NCBI GenBank assembly: GCA_020796225.1
Contig: CM036753.1
Location: 74,467,865 to 74,531,864 of the forward strand
Direction of reading: 5' to 3'
Source: Arion vulgaris
Taxonomy: Eukaryota > Mollusca > Gastropoda > Stylommatophora > Arionidae
DNA: 64,000 nucleotides
Positions within the stretch are counted from its first letter, which is position 1, and each line of letters begins with the position of its first letter. The notes under the pieces are model-generated. The model was given only the letters and a program-made list of their open reading frames with translations, was not told the DNA's origin and ran no database searches. This document shows, one piece after another, positions 21,401 to 31,845 of the stretch. The translations under genes were made by a program, and so were the position numbers.

Positions 21401-21920
21401 TCACATTCAAAGACTGATATTTCCAGATATTTCTTTCTTACGAACGCGTGAACAGATACATAAACTCTTGCATAATTAGTAAAAGTATCTACCTTATTAC
21501 ACGTATCCGGAAACGGAAATCCCTTAATTCTTCACAGAGCTTGGAAAATACCAGCCAAATCTGATGTTCCTTGGTTAATGTGTTTATCGAACTGGCTGAA
21601 CACGCCCTCCGTTGGAGGTAAATAGCCGATATTCTATTTATAGAAGTCAGTTGTTTTCCTTCTAAATCTCACCAATTAAGTACCACGTGTCAAGTTGACC
21701 TACAATGAAATGGAAATAATCAAACAACAAAAGAAAATACCTTACCCTAAGTTACGAACAGGAATTCAGCAATAGCAATGAAACTTCACGTATACTTCAA
21801 ACAAATCTGGTACAGTTAACTAATTAAGGTCGATATGACAAAGCTAAGAATTATTGTGATCCGACTAAATCTCATATCTTAAAATTTGAAAATATATTTG
21901 ATCTTAGTTATATTTCATGT
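21401..21920. other. No recognised feature
   Basis: AT-rich stretch with no motif or internal match noticed. Confidence 0.45.
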
Positions 21921-21924
21921 AGTT

Positions 21925-22108
21925 CAGTGGAACCCACAAGGAAAACGAAAAAAGAGGACGCCCTAAACAGATCTGAAGATGAAGTCTTCTTGAGGAACTG
22001 AAGAGTGCTTCACTATCCTGGGAGACTATAAAGGAAACAGCCAGAGACCGTGAAAAGTGGCGAACAACTGTTGAGACCCTATGCTCCACGGGGATCGGAG
22101 AGGAATAA
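21925..22108 (+). mobile_element. LINE-5 3'-end fragment
   Basis: QWNPQGKRK opens the fragment, then frames shift. The nucleotide order (cttcttgaggaactgaagag, ctatcctgggagactataaa, gttgagaccctatgctcc, gaggaataagt) matches the complement of 25310-25460. Confidence 0.75.
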
Positions 22109-22134
22109 GTAAGTAAGATATTTCATGTTTGATA

Positions 22135-22345
22135 TATTGCTTTATTGGTTATTGGTTACTGAATTGTCGTTACATCACTCCGGGCATACGCATAAGTGCT
22201 CAATCTCCCCAACCCATGTCGAAGGGTATACATACTGATGGTTCCTGTGGCTCGTTGACAAATTTAACACATCGTTGTTTCGATCCACGACCCTCTGGCT
22301 TATGAGCCCATCATGCTTCTACTGTGCCACTCTGCTTAATTATAC
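22135..22345 (-). mobile_element. SINE-H, full-length
   Basis: Begins tattggttattggttactg (tail complement), then catcactccgggcatacg, tgctcaatctccccaac and gatggttcctgtggctcg. It ends with a tRNA-like head: complementary B box tttcgatccacgac and gtgccactctgctt. Confidence 0.75.
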
Positions 22346-22410
22346 TTCGCTAACAATACTGAAAAATGGTACTACATCGACTATAATTCTAAAAAGCTAC
22401 ACTCCCTTGA

Positions 22411-22660
22411 GATCCGCAGTAGCGTAGCTGTTACTCAACTCGCTACTTTGGCTAGTGGTCGGAGTTCAATTCTACCATGGGCGTGGAATTTTTTCCGATC
22501 GTAGCGGCTCTCATGCTAACCCAGCCTCAATTTGGCACCAGAAAAAATTCTGAGAAGTAAATCCGGCCGGCGTTATGTTGACCACATCACCCTTCGCGTT
22601 CCGACGGTCAATGAAGAATACGGTCCTAACACCTTAGTATCTTAATACCACATATTATAA
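22411..22660 (+). mobile_element. SINE-A, diverged copy
   Basis: gatccgcagtagcgtagctg, B box gagttcaattct, gggcgtggaattttttccg, cccagcctcaatttgg and gacggtcaatgaag in the family order with more substitutions than the other copies. Confidence 0.75.
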
Positions 22661-23044
22661 AAAGAGATCATTTTCGTTGTTTTTAATACCCCTTTTACAA
22701 CAGCGTTTTAATTTTTCTATTTCTTCCTCTCTTTTATTTACGTGATACCAGACGGTTTTTATATTTTACACAGAAATCCGCCTCTAAGTTGTTTTCCCTT
22801 TATTGTTGTCTACAACATTGGAGTGGTTGTATATCGTTGATTTGTAACTTTTATCTCTTTGAAATGGCAAGTAGTGCGCACTAGGAAATCTGATTCCAAC
22901 AAAATGTTATAGTGTAAGCAGAGCATGCAAATATAAGCACGGATCGACATTCCGACATTAGTCAAGTAAATATTCGTCGACTTAGAACAGCAGTCACAAA
23001 GGTTTGAGTAAACAAAGCTAATAAAGGATGAATTGAGATAGTAA

Positions 23045-23490
23045 TATTTCTTATTCTTCTTCTTCAAATACTCCATATCGACCACTTGTTAACCAATCTG
23101 TGGGATTTGTACGTGATCTGAGTCCAAGGCCGATTGTTTGTTGTGGCAGTTATGCGCCTACAGAAGACCATGACATCTGATTTCTGCGATGCATTTTATT
23201 CACTAGGTTAGCTTCTCTAGGTCCTACATCCAGGACCGTGCCGTGCTATGATGCAGAGAGGCAGCTGCTTCAGGCGGCCCCGTAAAAGGGGCGGCATAAG
23301 CAGCAAAACTAATATTACAATTGAAGATTATTTTAAGGAAAAAATATTTAAGGGGCGGCATTTTGGAATACTTGCATCATATTGAGAAAATACGACCGCA
23401 CGCTCTTCCTACATCAGTCGCCTCTTACGACATGCCTTGTAGGTCTCAGTGGTACTATTCTTTGCTTCCTTGCGGGTCCAGGCATCACAT
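23045..23490 (-). mobile_element. SINE-B, split by a hAT-like MITE
   Basis: cgaccacttgttaacc and gcgcctacagaagacc run to gtcctacatc at 23230. SINE-B resumes at 23408 with cctacatcagtcgcctctta and gacatgccttgtaggtc. Between them lies the 177-bp insertion described separately. Confidence 0.85.
23231..23407. mobile_element. hAT-like MITE (177 bp) with 8-bp TSD
   Basis: cctacatc at 23223-23230 and 23408-23415 is a perfect 8-bp duplication of SINE-B sequence. The insert starts caggaccgtgc and its other end complements to aagagcgtgc, a decayed inverted repeat. It holds two ggggcggc motifs. There is no coding capacity. hAT assignment rests on the duplication length and the CAG-like start. Confidence 0.75.
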
Positions 23491-23514
23491 AGGCGTATAA
23501 GATATATATACGAG

Positions 23515-23582
23515 GGTTATCATCATAGCACTCCGGACACGTCTATATGTGCTCCGATCTCCACCTCAAAAAATCCAGAAGT
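23515..23582 (-). mobile_element. SINE-H-like fragment
   Basis: tatcatcatagcactccgg, tgtgctccgatctcc and aaatccag match 36595-36775 and 39045-39115. This is the uninterrupted site that shows where the hAT MITE at 38878 went in. Confidence 0.6.
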
Positions 23583-24236
23583 TATTATTATAGTTTGAAA
23601 TTGTGCTTGCAAGAAAAAAGACGCATTTTTAAGAAACATCTTTCAAATGACAAAACATACACAAGTTGTACAGAACTTATATCTCTCTACATACATAGTT
23701 AAATGATATAGTTGTATCATTGCTGGTCTATCTTTGAAAGGAATAGTTTCACTTTCTAAAGAAAATGTTTCAAGATTGATCTATCAACAGACTGAAGTAT
23801 CTAACAACTGTATAACTAGGGAACTCAATCACAAATGTTGAGAAATGTGGTTCATGGGATAGGAAATCGATCAAGAATGAACACTTAACTGACATTTGAG
23901 CAATGCACTGTCGCTAAGCGGTGAGAAACAGAAATTGTATATTCGTGATAAGGCTTGCTAAGAGCATCTGAATGGCTGCGGGTTTCAACGTACAAAAGCA
24001 TCTTCCTTGTTATCGCAATGTGTCCTTTTTAAAGCATCACTGAATATTAATTGTAATTACAACAATAGTTTTAATTTGCCAATGTTTCTTCATCTTCTTC
24101 GTTAGTTCTTCATCAACCGCTTGTTAAACCACTCGTTGTGGTCTGTGTACAACTTGCTCCTTAGAGAGTGAGGTTTCCTCTTGATACTCCCAGAATGCTG
24201 CTTGACACTTCATCTCCGTCGTGACTATTTTTCATA
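23583..24236. other. Mostly unrecognised
   Basis: Nothing supported to about 24090. tcttcatcaaccgcttgttaaa near 24108-24130 resembles the SINE-B 3' end on the minus strand but is too short to call firmly. Confidence 0.35.
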
Positions 24237-24238
24237 TA

Positions 24239-24497
24239 CAGGGTGTTCAACTTAAAAGCAGCCCATGAATGGAGCTAATCTGGCATATATGTATGGAAAT
24301 GAGAAGGTTCAGTTATGACGTAGTATAGATCAAGGTTGTGTGACGGTGTGTAATTGTACTGCGGGAAGGGGCGATGAACAAATGTGACGTAGGACAAGCT
24401 AGTCAGAACCGGTTTAAATAGTAAATAGACGTAGATGCAATGCGTACCTGGCAAATTTATATTTATCAATGGGGCTGCTTTTAAGTTGAACACCCTG
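24239..24497. mobile_element. Mariner-type MITE, copy 2 (259 bp)
   Basis: cagggtgttcaacttaaaag at the left and the complement of cttttaagttgaacaccctg at the right give a near-perfect 26-bp inverted repeat. TA is at 24237-24238 and 24498-24499. It is the least decayed copy in the window. A truncated third copy starts at 34853. Confidence 0.9.
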
Positions 24498-24499
24498 TA

Positions 24500-24565
24500 G
24501 AAATCTCTTCATATCCTGACGCTGTGAGGCAAAACAGAATTGGAGAAAACGAAAAGTAAAAGAAG
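24500..24565 (+). mobile_element. LINE-9 tail-like fragment
   Basis: tatcctgacgctgtgaggca and aaaacagaatt match ttatcctgaagctatgaggc at 50660-50700. Function not determinable. Confidence 0.4.
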
Positions 24566-24574
24566 AAAAGTGAG

Positions 24575-24660
24575 GGCGGTGTGTCGGTTATGCCCATACA
24601 GACTAGTAGATAAGCACATCCGATTTATGCATGCGTTTTATTTGGGTTCGCATCTCTAAG
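24575..24660 (-). mobile_element. SINE-B fragment
   Basis: ggttatgcccatacagacta, taagcacatccgattt and gcgttttatttgggtt follow the middle of the SINE-B complement. Confidence 0.55.
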
Positions 24661-24679
24661 TCGAGAACAAAACGAAAAA

Positions 24680-24905
24680 AATTCCCAGGTGAGTTCAACC
24701 ACCTTGTCGGGCCAGAGCCCTGTTAGCTAGCCTTCGACCTAGCTTCTCCGTCTACAGCGCTGGAAGGTGGGGTTGGCCTGATTACCATGTTCTACAGGTA
24801 ATCAACAGGTTATTCGTTTTAACTTTTCGCCTTTAGTAAGAGAGACTAGCCTACCCTATATGCTGGATGCAGAGCCAGGCGCAGCACACCTTCCAGACCT
24901 CCAAA
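24680..24905. other. GC-rich block with nested inverted repeats
   Basis: Distinct from its AT-rich surroundings. ctggaaggtg near 24769 pairs with caccttccag near 24887. attacc/ggtaat forms a small hairpin near 24781-24801, and gggc/gccc another near 24708-24721. No reading frame or family recognised. It could be a MITE interior, part of a LINE or a structured RNA. Confidence 0.4.
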
Positions 24906-25305
24906 ATTGTTGACATTACCCTTTACTTTCCCTATAATATTGTCGTCTCCTCTTAATTATATATTACCACTGTATGTCTTCCTTTACCACTTTTGAGCAT
25001 GTATTTTATCGGTTATAGTTGGTGTTTTTAACGTCTTCGTTTCTCAAACTATGACCAATTAGTTGTCTTCGTTTATATTATCATTTTTAGTTGCTAGCTA
25101 TTTGTAAAAATGTTTCATTTGCTTCAATATCTTCTAATTATAAGTCGTAGCAGTATATAGTAGACATTTTAAACATAATCAACAAGAACATAATATCATA
25201 TAATTGTTTCGTGTTTTCAATATTACTTCGTTTCTGATGAATGTTTGTAACGGTACAACCTCTGCCAGTTAACTGATTGCATAAAAAACGTGGACATTAA
25301 ATGGA
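24906..25305. other. No recognised feature
   Basis: AT-rich, no motif noticed. Confidence 0.45.
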
Positions 25306-25309
25306 ATAG

Positions 25310-25615
25310 AAAATGACTTATTTCTCTCCGCTCCTCGTGGAGCATAGAGTCTCAACAGTTGTTCACCACTCTTCTCTGTCTCTGATTGTTCACTTTATGG
25401 TCTCCCAGGACAATTGGGCACTCTTCAGTTTCTCAAGAAGACTTCGCCACCAGGTCAGTTTAGGGTGTCCTCTTTTTCGCTTTCCTTGCGGGTTCCGCTC
25501 GAGTACTTGTCTAGTGATACTCGACTGTGTCTTCCGTAGGATATACCCGACCCATCTACATTTTCTCCTCTTGACCTGGTTCATCATGGGTTCCTGCCGG
25601 TTTTAATCCAGAGGT
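25310..25615 (-). mobile_element. LINE-5 C-terminus
   Basis: The minus strand encodes MMNQVKRRKCRWVGYILRK, SSITRQVLERNPQGKRKRG, then a W-R-S-L-L-E-K-L-K segment and SWETIK before a stop. A further diverged tail reads T-I-R-D-R-E-E-W. It is the longest uninterrupted LINE-5 frame in the window. Family tails of this type follow the reverse transcriptase domain. Confidence 0.8.
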
Positions 25616-25829
25616 TCTTGTTTGAAATAGAGAAAGATTAGATACAAATTGAGAAAAAATAAATTCCGATTTCTTCAAAATCGGACATGGAGCCAGAAGG
25701 GAGAATAACGTGTGAAAAATACTCAAAGAGACAGTGTAACGGATACAAACGTGAGGAACAGGCAGTTGTAGAAGGACATTGATAGTGGCAGAAATAACTA
25801 TAATGTATTAAATGAAATAACCATATTAC

Positions 25830-25955
25830 ATCAATGTTATCCTCAATCCATCTTTTCCGTGGTCTTTCTCCTCTCCTCTTTGCCCCGACACCTCCTTTCA
25901 TAATGGTCTTCTTCAACCCTTCTTGTCCAAAACACTTCCATTTTCTCATTCTTTT
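25830..25955 (-). mobile_element. LINE-7 C-terminal fragment
   Basis: The minus strand encodes MRKWKCFGQEGLKKTIMKGG and RRGERPRKRWIEDNIDVI. It is related to 62130-62335 and 33783-34020. Confidence 0.7.
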
Positions 25956-26670
25956 TTTTTTTTGGCAAACAGTTATTTTTCTTGAATTTTAAATTGTTTT
26001 TCAGCGTTTACACACAATATTGGTGTGAGTTATAATGAATAAATCAGTCTTTCATACACCCGTGTCGTCGGTAAAAGAAAAATACCCACTTAACACGGTC
26101 TAAACATACCGTACAATAGGAAAGCAGGGTTTTACTCATGTGATTGTTTTCTTTATAAATGTCCTATTGTTATAATAGACTTTACACAGATTTTTATTTT
26201 TAAATATTGATTGGCGTATGTCTACGCCTTAATAAAACTTTATATATCTGTTTCTTAATTATCCGATTCTCTTGAAATATACAAGTTTGTAACGTGAGAA
26301 TACAGTTGAAAAGCATGGCATTCTACCAGTAAACTTAATATGAACCAAATGAATAAAGCAAATTGAAGGGCTACTTAATCGACTATGCCAGTTCTATTGA
26401 CACTTCCCTGTAAATATCGTCTAGGCTAGTGCATATGACACTTAACATATTAATTTTAATCGTATATAGACAAAACAGTCAATTTATGTTAATATTCACC
26501 ATCAAACTGATTAGTGACATGTTTCATCGTGTTGCATATGCTTGTTCCTAACCTAAGTGTGATTTTTCGCCTAGATCTCTTCTTATATTTGTCGATATTG
26601 TCATGAATTTTATGTTATGTCCCGTAGCAGCTTCCGACCGCGTCACAGATCCTTTCAGTGATGTCATTTC
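25956..26670. other. No recognised feature
   Basis: AT-rich, no motif or match noticed. Confidence 0.45.
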
Positions 26671-26674
26671 ATAT

Positions 26675-26800
26675 TATTTCTAAGCCCGAAAGTGCAGGAT
26701 GTAGAAGGGCAATTTTCTTTCCTCACGTGTGGAATGTCGAGTGTAGGATTGAACCCACAATCCTCTTGTGTCCACTTGTATCATATCCGTGACAGAACTC
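26675..26800 (-). mobile_element. SINE-I fragment
   Basis: gaatgtcgagtgtaggattg, aacccacaatcctcttg and a preceding tttcctcacg match 53295-53440 in order. The ttgaaccca motif reads as a complementary B box, which suggests a tRNA-type head. Confidence 0.5.
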
Positions 26801-26867
26801 TGGTACATATTCAATCAAATATAAATCATCGACATTATGTGCCATGTCGACTGGAGTAGGCTAACAT

Positions 26868-27115
26868 GGTTCTTTCATTATCATCATCATCAAGGTGCGT
26901 ATCCTTTATAGGACGTTGCTCTCTTTGCAGCACATCTGAAATTCACTCTGTCTCTTGCCAGTTCACCCACTTCGTCGATGGCCATTTCATGGTTTCTTTA
27001 ATATCTTGTAGCCATCTTCTTCTTGGTCTGCCTCTGCGTCCTGGGACCCTGCCTTCTAGTAATATTCTTTCCAGGCCATCGTGACGCTTGATGTGACCAC
27101 AGTATGTAATTTTCA
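26868..27115 (-). mobile_element. LINE-4 3' end
   Basis: The complement encodes H-D-G-L-E-R-I-L-L-E-G, RVPG, GRPRRRW and LARDR-like residues with stops. It ends at the plus-strand side with tcatcatcatcaaggtg, which is the gatgatgatga tail. Matches 58440-58655. Confidence 0.75.
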
Positions 27116-27660
27116 TGGTTTTTTACATACATATATCAGTACTGACTAACAGTTTGGATGTTGAAACTCAGTCGCACCATGAAGACAGTCTAGGGTGTTT
27201 CTCTGTCTGTCGTCTCCTGTATCGTCTCCCATTGATTTTGCCAGTTGTCCCTGTGATCTAAACATTCCTTCCTCGTTACATGCTTCACAAATTATATTTA
27301 TATCTTTCTAGTATTGGTAATGTGTTTTCTCTGTTTATGTGATATTGTGTTTTCTCTGTGTCTTGAGCACTTTTTATCTATATCATCTGTGTGTCCGGTT
27401 TCATATATAAGGACTCCGCAAGAGATTTATATTGTTGTCGTTCTGCCGTTTTTCTACCAATTGTTTCTCATGTCAAGCCACAATCTTTCAACTCTTGCTC
27501 CACAGTTCTTCTCTATGTTTTCTTACGAACGTCCAGGCCTTCTTTTCCCATCCGCTGTCCATCGAAGATCCGTCCTAGTTAATTTCTGTAATTGCATACG
27601 ACATGCATGATCAATCCACCACCATCGCCACTTTCAGCTCATAAAAATTAGTAAATTTTA
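27116..27660. other. Mostly unrecognised, possibly old LINE sequence
   Basis: Two overlapping frames at 27314-27610 show no domain. Nothing else supported. Confidence 0.35.
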
Positions 27661-27678
27661 CAGTCCTATTAATTCTTA

Positions 27679-27722
27679 GCAAAACACGTACAAACCAAGT
27701 TTTACTGCAGTCTTCCCCCTTT
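27679..27722. mobile_element. 44-bp insertion with perfect 12-bp TSD
   Basis: tattaattctta is repeated at 27667-27678 and 27723-27734. The insert reads gcaaaacacgtacaaacc, aagttttactgcag, tcttcccccttt. It shares acacgtacaaac and ttttactgcagtcttcccc with the hairpin insertion at 17084-17201. Confidence 0.75.
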
Positions 27723-27909
27723 TATTAATTCTTACCATTCTGCTGTAGAACCACATTTCTCTGACCTCCAGAAATGTTACTGTCCTTTTATTTATTGTCA
27801 TGACACGCATCCACATGTCAGTACTGGCGTTATGTAACTTTGAAGTAGACTATAACTTAACAGACAACGACTTATTGTGAACAATGCATATAACAAACAT
27901 GTAGCACGT

Positions 27910-27910
<1 letters not shown>

Positions 27911-27960
<50 letters not shown>
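27911..27960. repeat. (TA)n microsatellite, 50 bp
   Basis: An uninterrupted TA run. Other TA runs are at 42493-42522, 62094-62128 and 62336-62378. Confidence 0.95.
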
Positions 27961-27965
<5 letters not shown>

Positions 27966-28057
27966 ATAAAAATAGTTACCGTAATAAAATTACGAAAACG
28001 ATCTCAACTGTATAATTCATTTCACCATTACCATTTTATTGTTATTTTGTTATTTAA

Positions 28058-28191
28058 CCCATTCACCCATGTAAACCAATATACAGGTTCCATGTATTTT
28101 TTTTAATGTTGCACATCCTAAATACTATCTAATCCAGTATTCAATGCAAAATAAAGTATTTGGTAGTTAAATAAAATTAGGAGTGCAAAGG
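28058..28191. mobile_element. Possible second piggyBac-type MITE (134 bp)
   Basis: TTAA at 28054-28057 and 28192-28195. The left end is cccattcaccc and the right-end complement is cctttgcactcc, an imperfect inverted repeat similar to that of 17587-17804. Interior AT-rich. Confidence 0.55.
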
Positions 28192-28639
28192 TTAATGTTG
28201 TTGTTGTTGTTGGGATGTAGTTTTGTCCTGGTCGCATCATTACTTGTCAACAAAGAAATAAATAGCATGCCTAATAAGCTTGCGTTATGCAAATCAGAAA
28301 CTCACCATTAGTTTCTACGCTACAAATCGTATACACATTTTGTCTGCAAATGTCATGTAACTGTGACATTTAATGACAGTTTTGAATGGTTTATTTATCG
28401 TCAATGAAACATAACCACATAACGTGCTTGACTCTTTTATCTAATGAACTCTTATTATTCTTATCTCCATTGGCAATACATTTGTTCACATAAATATTTT
28501 AGTTTTCTCTAACGCTAATTTTGCTTTGAGTAATCAGTTTTGTATTTTTAAGATTCATCTAAATTTAATAAAAAATTAACATGAAATGTACACAGTGGTA
28601 AAAAATAGAAGACGAAGCTGAATATGACACATCTGAGAG

Positions 28640-28643
<4 letters not shown>

Positions 28644-28707
<64 letters not shown>

Positions 28708-28870
28708 AAGACCATCATCATTGCACTTCGGTGAATAACCATGTTTGTTCCGAACTATTTCTAAGACGTAAAGATCTCAACGACACTGAAAAGTGTGACA
28801 CCTGCGACGGTTGAATTGTAATATGACGATAGTTAAAATTTTGCAGGAATTTTATTTTAATATTTTAAAG
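28644..28870 (-). mobile_element. SINE-J with a long (AATC)n tail
   Basis: The (gatt)n run at 28644-28707 is the complement of the tail. Next come ccatcatcattgcacttcgg, aataaccatgtttg and aagatctcaacgacac. Copies at 43025-43210 (same strand) and 61675-61800 (opposite strand) share the order and have shorter ATCA-type tails. Confidence 0.6.
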
Positions 28871-28974
28871 GAATTTTTCACTAGAAAGCATCTTTGCAGG
28901 TTATTCTTTTAGATTTTCAACTGACAGGGGATCTTTTAAGGGATCCAGCTTGTACATTGGATATAAGTTCTTCT

Positions 28975-29150
28975 GTTCGTCTCCGAGAGTGATAACTAAG
29001 GGTGATATGACTAGAAACGGAATCTTACCTGCGTTCAGATTAGGGATCTCTGGACACATTTACTGATCGCTTTAAGCGGTGAGCGAACCGAGTACCTCTA
29101 GAGCGGGAGGCCAGCACCTTACCCCCATGCCACAGAGCCCCCTCTCCCAT
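28975..29150 (-). mobile_element. SINE-G, near full-length
   Basis: The complement reads ggctctgtggcatgggggta, a tRNA-like head, with B-box-like ggttcgctcacc, then ccagagatccctaatctg and tttctagtcatatcaccc. The same order as 43595-43738. Confidence 0.65.
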
Positions 29151-29159
29151 TTATTTGAG

Positions 29160-29330
29160 TCTGTGATCCAGAAGCCATCAGAAACGCTACCATAAATTGG
29201 ACTCAGGAGGAAACGAAAAATAGGCAGACCATAAGAGACATGGCGGGAACAGTTTTACGGAGAAGCACTGTGTTGTCTAGACTTTGGGCGTCATGTGATG
29301 GAAAGCAATAGACCAAACACGATAGTAAGG
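29160..29330 (+). mobile_element. LINE C-terminal scrap
   Basis: RKRKIGRP, a stop, ETWREQFYGEALCCLDFG recall the G-R-P-x-x-T-W-R tail of reverse transcriptases. Family not assigned. Confidence 0.5.
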
Positions 29331-29744
29331 TTGTGATGTCTCAAAAAGAACGACGCTAGGTACTTTCGTCACTAAATGCTTTGTCGGTCCGTTGCCAATG
29401 TAATGAAGAATAATTATTTGATTTTAATATGTAATAACACGTTATAGACAAGTCTAACAACATTTAATGCTTTTCCGCTAAATTCTGGAGGCTTCTTAAG
29501 TTACACATAACCTGACTTTCGTCTGCATCATATATCGGCTCATTGCTTTCTTCTTTCTAAGCTATATATCAAAAACATCATGTATCATTATGTCTGGAGT
29601 TGACAATCACTGGTGTTCGAAATATACTGAATGCTGACTATCAGTTCGAATATTCGAAAATATTATAGTATCTTGAACTGTGATTGTCCAGAAAATGTCT
29701 CTATGTGGTCATTTGACTGGTTCCTCCACTCCCACTCTATTCAG

Positions 29745-30125
29745 AGCAACATGCAAACTTGCATTCCATCATGGGCATGCTCAGCAGTAGAAGACTTAGA
29801 TGGTTAGGGCATGTGCAAAGAATGGACAATGGCTGCATTCTAAAACAAATGTTGTTCTGTAAACTTTCGGAGGAGTAGAGGCACCAAGGAAGACCACTGC
29901 TCAGATATAAAGATGTCTGCAAGACCTCAACTTTTCTATCGGTTCCAGCGAATGGGAACAACTTGCTGATGATCGAGATATATGGAAAACAACATTACGC
30001 AAAGGTGCAGAATCTTTTGAAGAGAGACTTAGGGATGAGCTGAAATACAAGAGAGACAAGCGAAAACTCAGAAATTGTCACAGTGAAACACTTGCAATTT
30101 ACCGTCTGTAAAGACGAAAAAGGCC
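29745..30125 (+). mobile_element. LINE-8 C-terminus
   Basis: HSIMGMLSSRRLRWLGHVQR, MDNGCILKQMLFCKLSEE, then frame-shifted QGRPLLRYKDVCK and a W-E-Q-L-A-D-D-R segment near 29950-29985. This is the typical post-RT tail of a widespread endonuclease/reverse transcriptase family. Stops and frameshifts present. Only copy in the window. Confidence 0.75.
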
Positions 30126-30239
30126 ATATACTCTATCCACAACCGCATATTGTATATGTTGTCACCATGTGATATGTAGCTCTTTGATTATCTCATAACA
30201 TGCCATAAAAACGATCATCATTTTCTTCTGCTTTTCTCT

Positions 30240-30240
30240 T

Positions 30241-30279
<39 letters not shown>
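30240..30279. repeat. (CT)n microsatellite
   Basis: An uninterrupted CT run next to a SINE-C fragment. A second is at 50729-50762. Confidence 0.95.
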
Positions 30280-30284
<5 letters not shown>

Positions 30285-30285
30285 C

Positions 30286-30440
30286 CTTCTTTTCGGCCAT
30301 TTTTATCATTCTTATTGTGATATATAAACAGCCTTTGCCAAGAACGTTTGTTTTAAGTCACAACTTCAGTACCACTTGGAGCTCTGGTGCTGTCTTTGGG
30401 TGACGTGTCCAATTTCAACCAGCGTTAACTGGGTTGTAGC
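30286..30440 (-). mobile_element. SINE-C-like fragment with the alternative module
   Basis: ttatcattcttattgtgata and tttgccaagaacgtttg are the SINE-C 3' half. 30365-30435 continues as cagtaccacttggagctctg, the complement of the 11505-11815 alternative half, so both halves occur in one copy. Confidence 0.6.
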
Positions 30441-30989
30441 TCAGTTTGACAAGTAATAAGGGTGATGTGAACCAACCGCCCTCCCAACCATAATAATTTC
30501 AGAGCGTGAACAATTTTGAATATCTCGATTTATTGATTAAAAGGGTGACCATATGTATACTGTAACAAAACGATAAGACAGCGCTAGGGTCAAAGAGCTG
30601 ACACTGACCAAGAACGTCCTCCACTTGGTAACCATAGAATCCAATTACATACTGCAGTCTGGCAACAAAGCAAAGGTACGGATTGAGGAGAAACTACCCA
30701 AAAGAGGAAATGGGGTAAAAGTGGCTGTAGAGATTATCTAGCAGATGCGATGAACACCATCAGAGAGGAACTGCTTCTACACGTTTTACACCGACTGACG
30801 TCTAGAGTTCGAGTCCCGGCACAGCTACTGAGCTACAGTGCCCACAAAAGCTGAAGCCAAGTAACCGACGTAATGTGGTACTGACAATTCTAAAATAGTT
30901 GATAATGCCAGAGTTTGAAACATACCGTACACGTAGAGGTATGCCGCACAGCTGACTGATTTGGTCTTGCCAGTTGTGCTGATATACAT

Positions 30990-31405
30990 ATCTATTGTCT
31001 ATTCCCAGGTGGAAGATGTAGTTGGCTGTCCCTTCTTGCCGTTAAGCGTAGGGATGGGAGCTTTAATTTTCTTTCTAGGGCCAGATAAGTCGCCCTTGTT
31101 GTGTTGTATTCGTGTTTATGTAGTGTGGTCTTGATATTGTCTATCCATCTTTTCTTGGTCTTCCCTTAGCTCTAGTACCCAATCTCTTTTTATTGTATGC
31201 TGTTATTGGTGGTTGGTTGTATTTCATTCTCATTAAATGTCCAAACCTCTGCATTTGTTGTCTTTCGATGTATTCGGTGCATGAAGTTATGCCCACTCTG
31301 CTTCTGATGTCCTCATTGCGTAGTCTGTCTTTCCTGGTGACTCCCACTGCCTTCCTCAAGCATATCATTTCACACGTGGTGAGCTTTCTGTGGTGTTTGA
31401 AGAAT
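30990..31405 (-). mobile_element. LINE-1 3' end
   Basis: The minus strand encodes MICLRKAVGVTRKDRLRNED, GITSCTEYIERQQMQRFGHL and RLGTRAKGRPRKDG. The 3' UTR ends in the gacaatag-type tail (tattgtctattcc at 30995). Near-identical in order to 1639-2015. Confidence 0.85.
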
Positions 31406-31845
31406 TAATCACCCACATATATGCATATACCTGCCAATCGTCCATCATTTCTGTAATGAAATATGACAGTTTACACTCGCTGGTTGACTCATACCACGAA
31501 TAAACCATGAATTGCTGAAAGGTGGTTGCTCTAAATTGAACGTAAAATCCTCAATCGTACGATAGATGATTGTTTCGTACACCATCTGTCGTAAGTCACA
31601 CGGAAGTCACACGGAAGTCACAGTGAGTGCTCAATGAGGCGTTGTTCTACAGCGATCGCTCTGTCCACTAAAACCACACACATATTAGAAAGTGTGGTCA
31701 ACAAAGAGTATTTCTAGCTTGCCTATTGCACTAGAACCGGCCGAATACAGCAGTGACAACATAGATATCTCATCCAGTAGGATCATTTACTACTTACAGC
31801 ATGGAACTACACGTCGTGGGTTTGGGATCTTAAGCCATTTGAGCG
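31406..31845. other. Mostly unrecognised
   Basis: Contains three copies of cacacggaagt near 31597-31625. Nothing else supported. Confidence 0.4.

Noticed and set aside
22810..23085. 91-codon minus-strand frame
   Set aside because: AT-rich, no motif, and its end runs into the SINE-B tail.
30755..30850. tRNA-like gttcgagtccc with a nearby ctactgagctacagtg
   Set aside because: The B-box-like and A-box-like motifs lie on opposite strands and cannot belong to one tRNA head.
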